This document shows positions 1 through 7,514 of a stretch of DNA of 44,100 nucleotides, in pieces (position 1 is the first letter of the stretch; each line of letters opens with the position of its first letter). This stretch comes from a virus: positions 1 through 44,100 of the IMG/VR virus record IMGVR_UViG_3300047547_000029. One strand, given 5' to 3'. The notes under the pieces are model-generated. The model had not been told where the DNA came from. It was given only the letters and a program-made list of their open reading frames with translations, and ran no database searches. Made by a program: the position numbers and the translations under genes.

Positions 1-435
1 ATCTTTTGGTCCACCAAAAGACTCTTTGACTGTAGATGCGTCACTCAAGTCAAGAGATAGAGTCTTACCTTCAGTGGTAATTATACCATCAATTGCTGCT
101 TGTGTAACAGCTTCTAGAATAGTTTCTGTTTGAGTTTTTACATCTTCACGTTCTGGTAGATTTGTTGTGAGTGTATCTAAGATCTTCTGGGTGTCGCTGC
201 GTTCATCAACTTTAGGCTGTTTTACAGTCAACTCAGTCAATTCATCCAAGATCTTCTGGGTAGGTGAACGGTCGTCTACTTTAGAAACGTTTGCTGTGGG
301 TGCAGCATCTCGTTCAGCAAGTTTTTGACGAAGATTGCGAACAGCAATCAAAAGTTCCCCATTCTTTGGGTTGATCCAACCAACGTCTGTTGCAAGTGCA
401 TCAGGACAGTATTGTGGCGGTTGTAGGTAGTCCAT
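1..435 (-). CDS. Unknown protein, 3' end outside window
   Basis: This minus-strand reading frame starts at an ATG at 435 and stays open to the window edge, so only the first 145 residues are visible. A good AAGGA ribosome site lies upstream. The N-terminus (MDYLQPPQYCPDALATDVGW) is followed by a short phrase INPKNGELL that resembles marine T4-like phage proteins. Residues of about 55-90 hold two copies of a 23-residue repeat with the core TQKILDxLT, also visible as the DNA repeat GATCTTCTGGG at 181 and 250. The rest is acidic and probably helical. It is the last gene seen in the minus operon running down from uvsX and lies 37 nt after queD. I do not recognise a function. Confidence 0.75.
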   Translation of the reverse strand, partial: MDYLQPPQYCPDALATDVGWINPKNGELLIAVRNLRQKLAERDAAPTANVSKVDDRSPTQKILDELTELTVKQPKVDERSDTQKILDTLTTNLPEREDVKTQTETILEAVTQAAIDGIITTEGKTLSLDLSDASTVKESFGGPKD

Positions 436-472
436 TTATATTCCTTTTTGTAACGTATTAAACTTAGATGAT

Positions 473-985
473 TTATGCAAAGTCACTAAACAAGTTTTCA
501 TTCCATTCACGATGCCCTTCCCTAAAGGCCATATTACTCTGCGTTTCCCTTACTTCGACGCGATAACACCAGACACGTTCACTTTCACTTTGGCCTAGAT
601 AGTCTGGAATATACACACCATTCACAAACTTATACAACATGTCTGCAATCATCTCACACCCCATACCGGGTAGTATGGTTAGTTCTAGAATCCCATCTTT
701 TTCTAGTTGTTTATACTTCTCTAAGTCAGGATCATCAAATGCAATTATAGTTTTATGGTCAAATTGATCTTTGAGGATCTGTTTCAATTCCTTGAAACCA
801 CCATAGTCACATACCCACCCTCGCTTATCCAACTCATTTGCTCCAAAGTAGAATTTAATGGAGAATGAATATCCATGATTTAGATTACAGTGAGTATCAG
901 ATTTCCATTGTTTGTATGCGCATGGAAATTCATCAATGTATTCCTTAGTAGATGTAAACCGGTATGCAATGGGTGTATATGTCAT
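473..985 (-). CDS. queD: QueD-like 6-pyruvoyl-tetrahydropterin / 6-carboxy-tetrahydropterin synthase
   Basis: A 170-residue T-fold protein of the QueD/PTPS family, which converts 7,8-dihydroneopterin triphosphate to 6-carboxy-tetrahydropterin on the way to 7-deazaguanines (preQ0). Visible marks are FPCAYKQW (21-28), THCNLNHGYS (31-40, with Cys33 and His37), the WVCDYGGFK segment (about 57-65), FDH (75-77) and a conserved Glu in the GMGCEM stretch. It belongs to the longer subgroup with PCAHxQW and HGYS rather than the short E. coli type. The usual His in PCAH is Tyr24 here, so metal binding may differ. The ATG has an AAGGAA ribosome site. It follows queE by 34 nt, so both act in the same pathway. 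Confidence 0.85.
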   Translation of the reverse strand: MTYTPIAYRFTSTKEYIDEFPCAYKQWKSDTHCNLNHGYSFSIKFYFGANELDKRGWVCDYGGFKELKQILKDQFDHKTIIAFDDPDLEKYKQLEKDGILELTILPGMGCEMIADMLYKFVNGVYIPDYLGQSESERVWCYRVEVRETQSNMAFREGHREWNENLFSDFA

Positions 986-1019
986 AGTCTATTCCTTATA
1001 GAAAAATTCATTATTATAG

Positions 1020-1979
1020 TTACCAACCTACTGTATTCCCGCCCCACATCACATGCAATCGAGGAGTAATATTGTAACCACGTTTCACGGCTTCTGAAAT
1101 AATATCAATTGTAGAATGTTTGCTGAATTCATCAGGTGTACCACCTTCAGGCATAATGTATACGGGAACACTCAAATTCTCAGTTTTATATTTAGCTACA
1201 ACTGAATCGACTTCAACGAAGTCATCAATGGATTGTACTACAAATTTTAGATAGATATCATCACTCACATTGTAATACTGACGAATGACAGAAGGCTTAA
1301 TCGCTTCTTCATTTGAATGTCCCGAAATGCTTAGTTTTGCACTTACTGACCAAGTAATATTGCACATATCACGTAGCATAAACATGTAAGGTTGTGACTC
1401 AGTCTTACCCTTTACTAAGTCCTTTGTACCATTTGTTTCAATAGTAACACTTAATTTTTTCCAAGGTGCTGGCTTCCATACAGGATCTAGTTCTCGGATA
1501 CGAGCAACTAACCGCGGATATTCACGTTGCCATCCCAGCATTGGTTCACCACCCGTTATAATCAAGTGTATAGGATTGGTTCCATTAAAGAATGACCCAC
1601 CTGCTGCTTTCAACAACATTTCAGCAACATGATCAACGTCTAAAAATGGGCTTAGGTGTTTGAAATCTGAGTGCCATGAATAGTATGAGTCACACCCAAA
1701 CTTTGCTGCTGGAACATCGTTGATACTTTTGTATAAGCCAACAGACTTAGCAAATTCCTCGGGCTCAGTAGTAGATTGTCCTTTTGGTAGACCAAAACCA
1801 CGACATTCAAAGTTGCAACCAAATGTTCGTAGAAAAACAGAACGCTGCCCAACAAATTTACCTTCACCTTGCGTAACACCCCAGCGCTCCACAAATGTAT
1901 TATCAAATTCACCAGCTGACTCACTGAAATTCCAATATCCAGCTGGTCCAAAAATTTCATTTACTCGAATTTTACTCAT
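1020..1979 (-). CDS. queE: QueE-like 7-carboxy-7-deazaguanine synthase (radical SAM)
   Basis: A 319-residue radical SAM enzyme expected to turn 6-carboxy-tetrahydropterin into 7-carboxy-7-deazaguanine. The N-terminal VERWGVTQGEG and RSVFLRTFGC are typical of QueE, and TGGEP is the SAM-contact motif. The iron-sulphur cysteines are unusual: Cys55 and Cys59 form CX3C, but the third cysteine is displaced to Cys96 in GCDSYYSW, leaving an insertion of about 34 residues inside the cluster loop. Phage and some bacterial QueE proteins vary in this loop. The start overlaps the upstream stop by 8 nt (ATGAGTAA), with AAAGGA ahead of it. It is paired with queD. No queC, transglycosylase or folE is present in the window. 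Confidence 0.88.
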   Translation of the reverse strand: MSKIRVNEIFGPAGYWNFSESAGEFDNTFVERWGVTQGEGKFVGQRSVFLRTFGCNFECRGFGLPKGQSTTEPEEFAKSVGLYKSINDVPAAKFGCDSYYSWHSDFKHLSPFLDVDHVAEMLLKAAGGSFFNGTNPIHLIITGGEPMLGWQREYPRLVARIRELDPVWKPAPWKKLSVTIETNGTKDLVKGKTESQPYMFMLRDMCNITWSVSAKLSISGHSNEEAIKPSVIRQYYNVSDDIYLKFVVQSIDDFVEVDSVVAKYKTENLSVPVYIMPEGGTPDEFSKHSTIDIISEAVKRGYNITPRLHVMWGGNTVGW

Positions 1980-2217
1980 TGTCTTGTTCCTTTTTGGTAT
2001 TTTCTAATTGCATATCTTTCCACCGCTCACATGAATCAATAACATCTTGTATATCACGACTGATGTCTTTATGACCACGTCCACCTGCAACTAACAGTTT
2101 TTTAAGTGCATGTTGCAAACAAGAATCAGTAATGTTATACAAATCAATGATTCGATATACATCAATGTATTCTAAATGCTTTACATCTTTAAAATAATGG
2201 TTATGTTTCTTACTCAT
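1972..2217 (-). CDS. Small conserved phage protein (HYFKDV family)
   Basis: An 81-residue protein. The ATG at 2217 is chosen over one 15 nt earlier because GGAG lies 5 nt ahead and because it overlaps the helicase C-half stop in the pattern ATGAGTAA. Its sequence has HYFKDV, YIDVYRI, a basic LLVAGGRGHKD centre and a helical CERWKDM end. The same pattern occurs in small proteins of many unrelated phages, but I know of no established activity. It is translationally coupled on both sides, between gene 41 and queE. Function unknown. Confidence 0.75.
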   Translation of the reverse strand: MSKKHNHYFKDVKHLEYIDVYRIIDLYNITDSCLQHALKKLLVAGGRGHKDISRDIQDVIDSCERWKDMQLENTKKEQDNE

Positions 2218-2860
2218 CAAAGCTCCATTCATCTGAGTCTATATTCGACTTTTTAGTTTTTGTATATCTACCTGGGGCAGCTGGTTTATTTGTACCTTTG
2301 CTACTAGAATCAACATCATTTGATAATCCTTGTTGAGCACTGATATCAACATTGTACATTTTCATTCTAGACTTATCTACACCAACAACAAATCGCTTCA
2401 ACATTGAGGGGTCACCATATCTGCTTGCCAATTGCTTTAGAATGAGTTGATTCATTTCATCCAATTCAGGTGTTCTAATAATTCCCAAAGCGAAGTCACA
2501 TGTCATGATAGGACCTGACGAATTTTTTGTTAATATGTTGTTAGCATAAAACAAGTTTGAACCTGAAACACGTATGTCAATCATTGGAATTTCATCATCT
2601 AAACATTCAATGGACACAATCTCGTCATCATACTCAATGAGTGAATCGGACAACAAATTCAATCTATATTGTTCGATTTCAAGATTTAAGATTAGACTCG
2701 TTAATTCCTCAAGTGTCGGGTCACCCTTTACATTGTATGCCTCTTTATTCTCTAACATTCGAATAGCTAAGTTATTCGCTGCTGCTAGGAACTTTTGAAT
2801 ATCAATATCCTCAGATTCCTCAATTGTTATGTGGTTTTCAATAGCTTTTGCGTAATCCAT
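2210..2860 (-). CDS. 41: Replicative helicase gp41, C-terminal part with C-intein
   Basis: 216 residues. Residues about 77-113 are a split-intein C half: a beta-rich segment with VSGSNLFYANNILTKN, ending in the Asn113 needed for splicing, followed by Ser114 as the +1 nucleophile. Residues 114-216 are the C-terminal RecA-fold piece of a T4 gp41/DnaB-type 5'-3' helicase (SSGPIMTCDFALGI, RTPELDEMNQL, LKQLASRYGDP, RFVVGVD), ending in an acidic tail. Joined to residues 1-368 of the N half, this gives 471 residues, against 475 in T4. Residues 1-76 are an unexplained helical extension. The start overlaps the endonuclease gene by 34 nt. The alternative Met35 has no ribosome site. Confidence 0.9.
   Translation of the reverse strand: MDYAKAIENHITIEESEDIDIQKFLAAANNLAIRMLENKEAYNVKGDPTLEELTSLILNLEIEQYRLNLLSDSLIEYDDEIVSIECLDDEIPMIDIRVSGSNLFYANNILTKNSSGPIMTCDFALGIIRTPELDEMNQLILKQLASRYGDPSMLKRFVVGVDKSRMKMYNVDISAQQGLSNDVDSSSKGTNKPAAPGRYTKTKKSNIDSDEWSFDE
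2522..2632 (-). other. Split-intein C half (IntC) within gene 41
   Basis: This covers codons of about 77-113 of the C-terminal helicase ORF. The terminal block F/G motif FYANNILTKN has the Asn113 that cyclises. The following Ser (codon at 2521-2519) is the first C-extein residue. The penultimate residue is Lys113-1, not the usual His, which is tolerated in some inteins. The left boundary is approximate. Confidence 0.85.
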
Positions 2861-3894
2861 TCTAAAATCTCATTTAATTTTTTGGGTAAATCATCATCTT
2901 CAAATACTACAAACAACGTAAATCCTGATTTACGAATTGAATCTGCCTTTCTAATATCTTCTGCATATTTCTCTGATGCAGTTTGATGTTTGACAAACGG
3001 CGGTGGTCGATAATTTTCATCGTCTTTTGACTTTGGGTGATATGTAGTTCCATGAAACTCAATAGCTAAGTTTAGTGAAACGCAACAAAAATCTATAAAA
3101 TAATACTTTGTCTTATCTATACAATCTCGCACCCACCATTCTGAATTACCGTCATACCCCCAATTATACACTACAGATTCATCATTTAAAAATTTCGCTA
3201 TAGGCATAAAGAACTTTTTTGCTGCCTTTGATGGTTTACCCACAACAATAGGTCCATACTCATCAATGCGCTTTTTGTGCGCTGCTCGTCTCTTGTCTAT
3301 AGCAGCAGGAGTAGTTCCTACCGCGAGTGTCTTGTTATACAAATCTTCAATTTCAAGTTTCGTCCACTTATTACCATCGTAATGCGGAGATAGCGGTGAC
3401 ATCTTTTTAAAGTATAATGGGTCTTTTGCTAACTTGTCAAGTTGTGTTTGTCTTGCTCTGTGCGCCTTCTCTTTCATTATACTAACAACATCAGCCTTTG
3501 TTTTATCTACATATATTTTAGAATTATACCCTTGGTTACCCGATACAGATGTTAACCAACGAGTATATCTTTCAGCGTATATGCACCTAGCAACTTCTTT
3601 GTTATCCAATATAAGTTCCAGAAGTTCCAATGAATTACCTCCATGGGCGATGGACATATTTTTAATGTTGTTAATTTTTATAGATATAATGCCAAAATCA
3701 TCTGGTTGTAATGTGTGAAGACACATTCTAAACAAATAGTGCAAATCAACATGTATATGAAAGATATCAGGATGTTTTTGAGTTAGGTTGTTTATAACAT
3801 CCCGATTCTCATATAAACATGTTTGACCATACTTTTCAATATAAACTTTATATGTTTTAAGACTGCAAATTTTTTCAAATCGACTAGTGTGCAT
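2827..3894 (-). CDS. Vsr-like homing endonuclease between the halves of gene 41
   Basis: 355 residues. The C-terminal third (about 252-340) has the PD-(D/E)XK/Vsr-like fold: YYFIDF (Asp268), LAIEFHG (Glu279), TYH (His286), then Asp313/Asp318 and the final strand FTLFVVFEDDD. This set resembles the endonuclease family described between split-intein halves and the EDxHD homing enzymes. The first 230 residues probably bind DNA and contain basic helices, but I see no named domain. Its expected role is to cut gene 41 copies lacking the insertion and so spread the element. The start codon lies inside a 13-bp RNA stem (3888-3933). The 3' end overlaps the C-half gene by 34 nt. Confidence 0.8.
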   Translation of the reverse strand: MHTSRFEKICSLKTYKVYIEKYGQTCLYENRDVINNLTQKHPDIFHIHVDLHYLFRMCLHTLQPDDFGIISIKINNIKNMSIAHGGNSLELLELILDNKEVARCIYAERYTRWLTSVSGNQGYNSKIYVDKTKADVVSIMKEKAHRARQTQLDKLAKDPLYFKKMSPLSPHYDGNKWTKLEIEDLYNKTLAVGTTPAAIDKRRAAHKKRIDEYGPIVVGKPSKAAKKFFMPIAKFLNDESVVYNWGYDGNSEWWVRDCIDKTKYYFIDFCCVSLNLAIEFHGTTYHPKSKDDENYRPPPFVKHQTASEKYAEDIRKADSIRKSGFTLFVVFEDDDLPKKLNEILEWITQKLLKTT

Positions 3895-3933
3895 AAGTAA
3901 CCATTAACAATGTAAGTAAATTACTTATGCACA
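3888..3933 (-). promoter_or_regulatory. RNA hairpin covering the endonuclease start codon
   Basis: A perfect 13-bp inverted repeat (TGTGCATAAGTAA and its complement; 3888-3900 and 3921-3933) with a 20-nt loop lies between the helicase N half and the endonuclease. On the minus-strand mRNA, the 3' arm contains the endonuclease ATG (3894-3892). No U-run follows, so it is unlikely to be a terminator. Start-codon sequestration is the simplest reading, as known for some T4 homing endonuclease genes. Confidence 0.6.
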
Positions 3934-3944
3934 TACTAACCAAA

Positions 3945-4214
3945 TCACCAGTTTGCTGTCTTCAATTTATCACCTGGTACTAACCCAGACGATATAGACT
4001 TTCTACCAGAGCTTGATGGAAATATATGTTCTGCAGAACATATAATCTCTTTCCCTGACTTAGTCTTAATCCTATAAGATTTTTTAATCTTAGGACAATG
4101 TTTCGTAATAACAGTCACCCAACCATCGGATGATAGGATGCGCTCACCTAATGCAACTTCTGAAATTGGCTTGCGACCACGTTCAGTGATAATCATTGAA
4201 TCAGGATGTATGCA
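3945..4214 (-). other. Split-intein N half (IntN) within gene 41
   Basis: This covers codons 369-457 of the N-terminal helicase ORF plus the stop codon. Block A begins CIHPDSMIIT with Cys1. Block B is IICSAEHIFPSS, holding the conserved His in xxxH. The domain ends with GDKLKTANW, the size expected for IntN of about 88-100 residues. It has no in-frame endonuclease and no C-intein, so splicing must be in trans. Confidence 0.92.
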
Positions 4215-5318
4215 ATCTGAGATACTGTCAATATCAAAGTCAGATGTGTTGTAACCAGACCTGTTTGTTTGCAATGCAGTCCACATCACTAGATTATACT
4301 CTACTGCAAGTGCTCTCAATTCTTCAGACACAGCTTTTTGATATGTGTATGAGTTTACACCGGGTGCGTTTTTATACTGGCTGCTTGCAGTGATACCCAG
4401 GTAATCAACAAACACTACATCTGGTGTAAAATTTTCACGAAGTACCAAGTCATCAATGAGAACTTTAAAGTTTGTTGCACTTGCAGATTTAGTTGGATAC
4501 TCTTTGATTTTCAATCGACCATGTGTCTTGGATTGAATCTGACTGATTTTATCCATGAACACCTTTTCATCCAAATTCTTAATTTCAAATATTGGAACAC
4601 TGAATAGGTTTGCATCAATACGTTCTGCAACTCTTTCTTCTGCAAGCTCTAACGTAATGTACAGAACGTTTAGACCACTTCGCAAGTAGTCTGCTGCCAT
4701 TGAACACATTGCTAGACTCTTACCACCTTTAGGTTGAGCCACAAACATATTCAATGTTTTACGAGGTATCCCACCAGTTGTTACTTTATTCAACAAATCA
4801 ATTGAACATGGTATTCTTGATTCTTTCATTGAATAGAACTCAAACCGATGCTGTGCATCAGTAAAGTAATCATGACCAATAGCGTGATCAAAACTAATCG
4901 ACAGTGCGGTCTGTAAAAGACCAGGAATTTGACCTTCTGTGTGTTTTTTATCATCACCATTGATAATCAACACAGCTTGCATGATTGCATTGTATACAGC
5001 TCTATCCTTACAAAATCGTTCTGTCTCATCAATCAGCCACTGTGAATCATATTCATATACATCAGTGAATGCCGATTTCAAAACACTCTTGGTATCATCA
5101 AACTCAGATTCCGGAATGTTTTCAAGCTCTTCTAATTGAAGTGATAACACATCCTTTGTAGGAAGTTTCCCATACGCAGAAAAGAACTGCTCAATCAGCT
5201 TATAGATGTTCTTTTCTTTGGAGTCTTGAAAAAACTCCGGTTGAATATGAGGGATTACCTTTTTAGCATAATCAAAATCTTTAGTCAAAGCAGAGAGAAT
5301 AATCTCTTCTTTCCTCAT
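3945..5318 (-). CDS. 41: Replicative helicase gp41, N-terminal part with N-intein
   Basis: 457 residues. Residues 1-368 are the N-terminal and most of the RecA domain of the T4 gp41/DnaB-family replicative helicase, with Walker A QPKGGKSLAM, ADYLRSGLNVLYITLELAEE, DVVFVDYLG (Walker B) and LQTNRSGYNTSDFDIDSISD. At Cys369 the sequence turns into an 89-residue N-intein (CIHPDSMIIT..., KEIICSAEHIFPSSSG, LVPGDKL) and stops. The helicase is completed by the ORF at 2210-2860. The start overlaps the preceding stop (ATGCATGA). The break lies near the conserved helicase motif that in cyanobacterial DnaB carries another intein (RESG/SIEQD). Confidence 0.93.
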   Translation of the reverse strand: MRKEEIILSALTKDFDYAKKVIPHIQPEFFQDSKEKNIYKLIEQFFSAYGKLPTKDVLSLQLEELENIPESEFDDTKSVLKSAFTDVYEYDSQWLIDETERFCKDRAVYNAIMQAVLIINGDDKKHTEGQIPGLLQTALSISFDHAIGHDYFTDAQHRFEFYSMKESRIPCSIDLLNKVTTGGIPRKTLNMFVAQPKGGKSLAMCSMAADYLRSGLNVLYITLELAEERVAERIDANLFSVPIFEIKNLDEKVFMDKISQIQSKTHGRLKIKEYPTKSASATNFKVLIDDLVLRENFTPDVVFVDYLGITASSQYKNAPGVNSYTYQKAVSEELRALAVEYNLVMWTALQTNRSGYNTSDFDIDSISDCIHPDSMIITERGRKPISEVALGERILSSDGWVTVITKHCPKIKKSYRIKTKSGKEIICSAEHIFPSSSGRKSISSGLVPGDKLKTANW

Positions 5319-5650
5319 GCATAATCCTTTAAAATAATATCAACAACAATCGCACCTAAGTGTGAATGCAAATCACGATATGTATATTCTACATGGTTTG
5401 GGTTGGATTCTACTGTAAAGTCAAATAAAACTTTCAGGGTGTCACCTGTAGGTTCAATTTTAACTGAAGGTAGTAGCGTTACAACTATACCAACATATGG
5501 TTCATTGAGAATCCGTATACCTTGTCTAAAGTGATTACCATCGATATCATGTTCAACAAGTTCGTAAGAAGGTGCATCACTAACGTGGGCTTTCTTACGA
5601 AACTTTGAAACAGTTTTTTCGATGAACTTCAACAGACCATCGAACAACAT
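5315..5650 (-). CDS. Small protein in the gene 40 position
   Basis: 111 residues from the ATG at 5650; a TTG at 5656 would add two residues. It sits between uvsX and 41, exactly where T4 has gene 40 (114 residues; head vertex/prohead initiation role in T4). The N-terminus is basic and amphipathic (LLKFIEKTVSKFRKKA). The rest is beta-rich with NEPYVGIVVTLLPSVKI and LFDFTVESNPN. I cannot confirm homology to gp40 from sequence, so the assignment rests on position and length. It overlaps the 41 start by 4 nt, so expression is coupled. Confidence 0.7.
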   Translation of the reverse strand: MLFDGLLKFIEKTVSKFRKKAHVSDAPSYELVEHDIDGNHFRQGIRILNEPYVGIVVTLLPSVKIEPTGDTLKVLFDFTVESNPNHVEYTYRDLHSHLGAIVVDIILKDYA

Positions 5651-5652
5651 AA

Positions 5653-6711
5653 TCAATCTTCTAAGTCTTCATCTTCAGTAGAAGACACTACTAACTTATT
5701 GTTTTGTGCGTATGTTAAGCGATACTTTCGCTTAATGAACTCTTTGAACTTAGGCATAGCAATCACCTGCCCTAGGAACTCATCAGTCCCGGTATCAGCT
5801 GCACGTTTCTTTTGACCCAATTCACCAGTCTCTTGGTCAACAATAGCATACCAACCATTGCTTGGTTTCTGAACGATACCCGATTCGAGCGCAAGGTCCA
5901 ACATACCAGAGTATTTGTCTATACCAGAATCAAAACGAACAGTCAATGGAATTTTTGAACGTTCAATGACGGTGCGAGACTTTTCAATATTGATTGTGAA
6001 GTTGAACCCAACTAGATCTGTGCCATCCTTTTCTTGAGATTTTGAGATGATCCAAATAGTGTTTGATGCATAAACACCACCAGTACCGCCACCAACAATA
6101 GCTTTTGGGTATAGGCCGATCTCCATATATACGTGATTTATTGCAATCAATGGCAATTCTTTACCAGTAATTTGTGGAGTAACAATGCGCCAAAACGATT
6201 TTAAGGATTTTGCTCTGGACATGTCAGCAACAGCTTTCTCATCGTTCGCATCATCAAGTTCTTTCTTTGATGCCACATTACCAATGCTGTCAATGAAAAA
6301 GATTACCTTATCACCCTTCTTAATTGCTTCCAACTTCTTAACTATATCAAACTTTAGTTGTTCAATATGTTCTACTGGAATGTGGAGTACACGTCCTAGA
6401 TCAATACCATATGTCTCAAAGTATTCAGGAGTGGATCCATATTCAGTGTCATAGAATACACATACAGCATCTTTGTACTTCTCCATGTATGCAGCAACCA
6501 TGTACAATGAAATTGCAGTTTTGAATGATTTGCTAGGCCCACTTACCATTAAAACGCCCGGTGTCAAACCACCATCTACATCACCAGCAAGCGCAATGTT
6601 CAATGCAGGAAGTTGAGTGACGATTTGTTCAGTGTTATTAAAAAATGAACTATCTGCCATTGTTGTTGAAGTTACGGCTCCAACCTTTTTTAGTGTGTCT
6701 AATAGACTCAT
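5653..6711 (-). CDS. uvsX: UvsX RecA-like recombinase
   Basis: 352 residues (T4 UvsX 391). The strand-exchange protein of phage recombination-dependent replication, acting on gp32-coated single-stranded DNA. Walker A is GPSKSFKT (58-65), followed by SLYMVAAYMEKY, CVFYDTEYGS (the catalytic Glu-type region), VIFFIDSIGNV (Walker B) and a DNA-binding loop AIVGGGTGGVYASN. The C-terminus is acidic. The ATG has an AAAGGA site. It heads the recombination/replication part of the operon, with the gene 40 position and 41 downstream as in T4. A GTAAATA late-type motif lies about 60 nt upstream, at 6772-6778. Confidence 0.95.
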   Translation of the reverse strand: MSLLDTLKKVGAVTSTTMADSSFFNNTEQIVTQLPALNIALAGDVDGGLTPGVLMVSGPSKSFKTAISLYMVAAYMEKYKDAVCVFYDTEYGSTPEYFETYGIDLGRVLHIPVEHIEQLKFDIVKKLEAIKKGDKVIFFIDSIGNVASKKELDDANDEKAVADMSRAKSLKSFWRIVTPQITGKELPLIAINHVYMEIGLYPKAIVGGGTGGVYASNTIWIISKSQEKDGTDLVGFNFTINIEKSRTVIERSKIPLTVRFDSGIDKYSGMLDLALESGIVQKPSNGWYAIVDQETGELGQKKRAADTGTDEFLGQVIAMPKFKEFIKRKYRLTYAQNNKLVVSSTEDEDLED

Positions 6712-6816
6712 GATATCCTTTCAAGATTTTAGTTATGGTTGATTGATTACGCATGAACCACATGCAAATTCTATTTACAAAGAAAATATACACTTAGAAA
6801 ACATTGTTCTAAATGT

Positions 6817-7191
6817 TCAACATTGTAACATATCTGGACTGTTTAAATTAAAGTTTACAATGTTTATTAGTTTACCTAGCCTTTTAGCTTTCTTGATTGA
6901 GTCAAGCGTACCTGTACTTTTTCCGTCCCAGAAAGCAAATATAATGTCAGCTGCTTCAACGATGCTTGTATTCCGAACAAACGGTGCCTTTCTACCATGA
7001 GTTTTATAATCAGGTAGAAATACAAGCATAGGTATATTGAATTCAGTAGCTAATTGTTCCGCTAAAGTATCAGCACCAATAGCTCCACCTGATACAATCA
7101 ATGATGTGGATTGTAAATCTATCGTTGACTTCATTAGGTCATAATCAGTAAATGACCTAGACCCAACTATTGCGATTTTTCTTTTTTCCAT
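6817..7191 (-). CDS. SLOG-fold (YspA/DprA-like) nucleotide-binding protein
   Basis: A 124-residue Rossmann-like protein of the SLOG superfamily. Marks are the N-terminal IAIVGSRSFTDY, LIVSGGAIGADTLAEQLA (the glycine-rich nucleotide loop), LPDYKTHGRKAPFVRN, the ADIIFAFWDG strand and GTLDSIKKAKRLGK. These proteins bind nucleotides or nucleotide-derived signals, and related forms occur in phages and defence loci. Substrate unknown. The start overlaps the upstream gene by 25 nt, with no clear ribosome site. A 105-nt gap with a small GCATG/CATGC hairpin separates it from uvsX. Confidence 0.8.
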   Translation of the reverse strand: MEKRKIAIVGSRSFTDYDLMKSTIDLQSTSLIVSGGAIGADTLAEQLATEFNIPMLVFLPDYKTHGRKAPFVRNTSIVEAADIIFAFWDGKSTGTLDSIKKAKRLGKLINIVNFNLNSPDMLQC

Positions 7192-7514
7192 TCAGCTACT
7201 AGTTTATTGTGTTGAGCGACTGAACAATCAAAGCTCCATTCCAACCGAAGAGCATCTGTATCATCAAATGATATCACTGTTAGATTATTTTGTTTGTTGC
7301 GTTCAATACTGAATACTTTCTTTGAACTAAAATCAAACACAAACTCAGCATCAACGTTATCAGTGTAACACGATGCATCTAACACTTTAAACCGCATTGA
7401 TGCAACTTCATGCTCTAGTTGAACCTTTGACGTCTTAAGACGTTCATGTGTCTGCAATAGCTCTCTATAAACATTACTTTGTTTAGCAATAAAGTTTAAC
7501 ACAGTTTTAAACAT
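7167..7514 (-). CDS. Unknown 115-residue early protein
   Basis: The frame starts at an ATG with an AAGGA site and overlaps both neighbours (ATGTTTAA with the gene upstream, 25 nt with the SLOG gene). The first 45 residues look helical and could form a short coiled coil (RELLQTHERLKTSKVQLEHE). The rest is beta-rich (AEFVFDFSSKKVFSIERN, NLTVISFDD). It ends in a basic tail. I do not recognise a family. The tight overlaps and shared promoter suggest it is a real gene of the uvsX operon. Confidence 0.7.
   Translation of the reverse strand: MFKTVLNFIAKQSNVYRELLQTHERLKTSKVQLEHEVASMRFKVLDASCYTDNVDAEFVFDFSSKKVFSIERNKQNNLTVISFDDTDALRLEWSFDCSVAQHNKLVAEWKKEKSQ

Noticed and set aside
1652-2007. Frames overlapping queE on both strands
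   Set aside because: They are shadows of queE: no recognisable protein pattern and no start signals.
3888-3933. Terminator after the helicase N half
   Set aside because: The stem is strong but no U-run follows on the minus strand, and the C half must still be expressed.
2210-5318. Gene 41 break as a sequencing error or decayed pseudogene
   Set aside because: Both halves end or begin exactly at intein junctions with Cys1, Asn and +1 Ser intact, and the rebuilt length matches T4 gp41.
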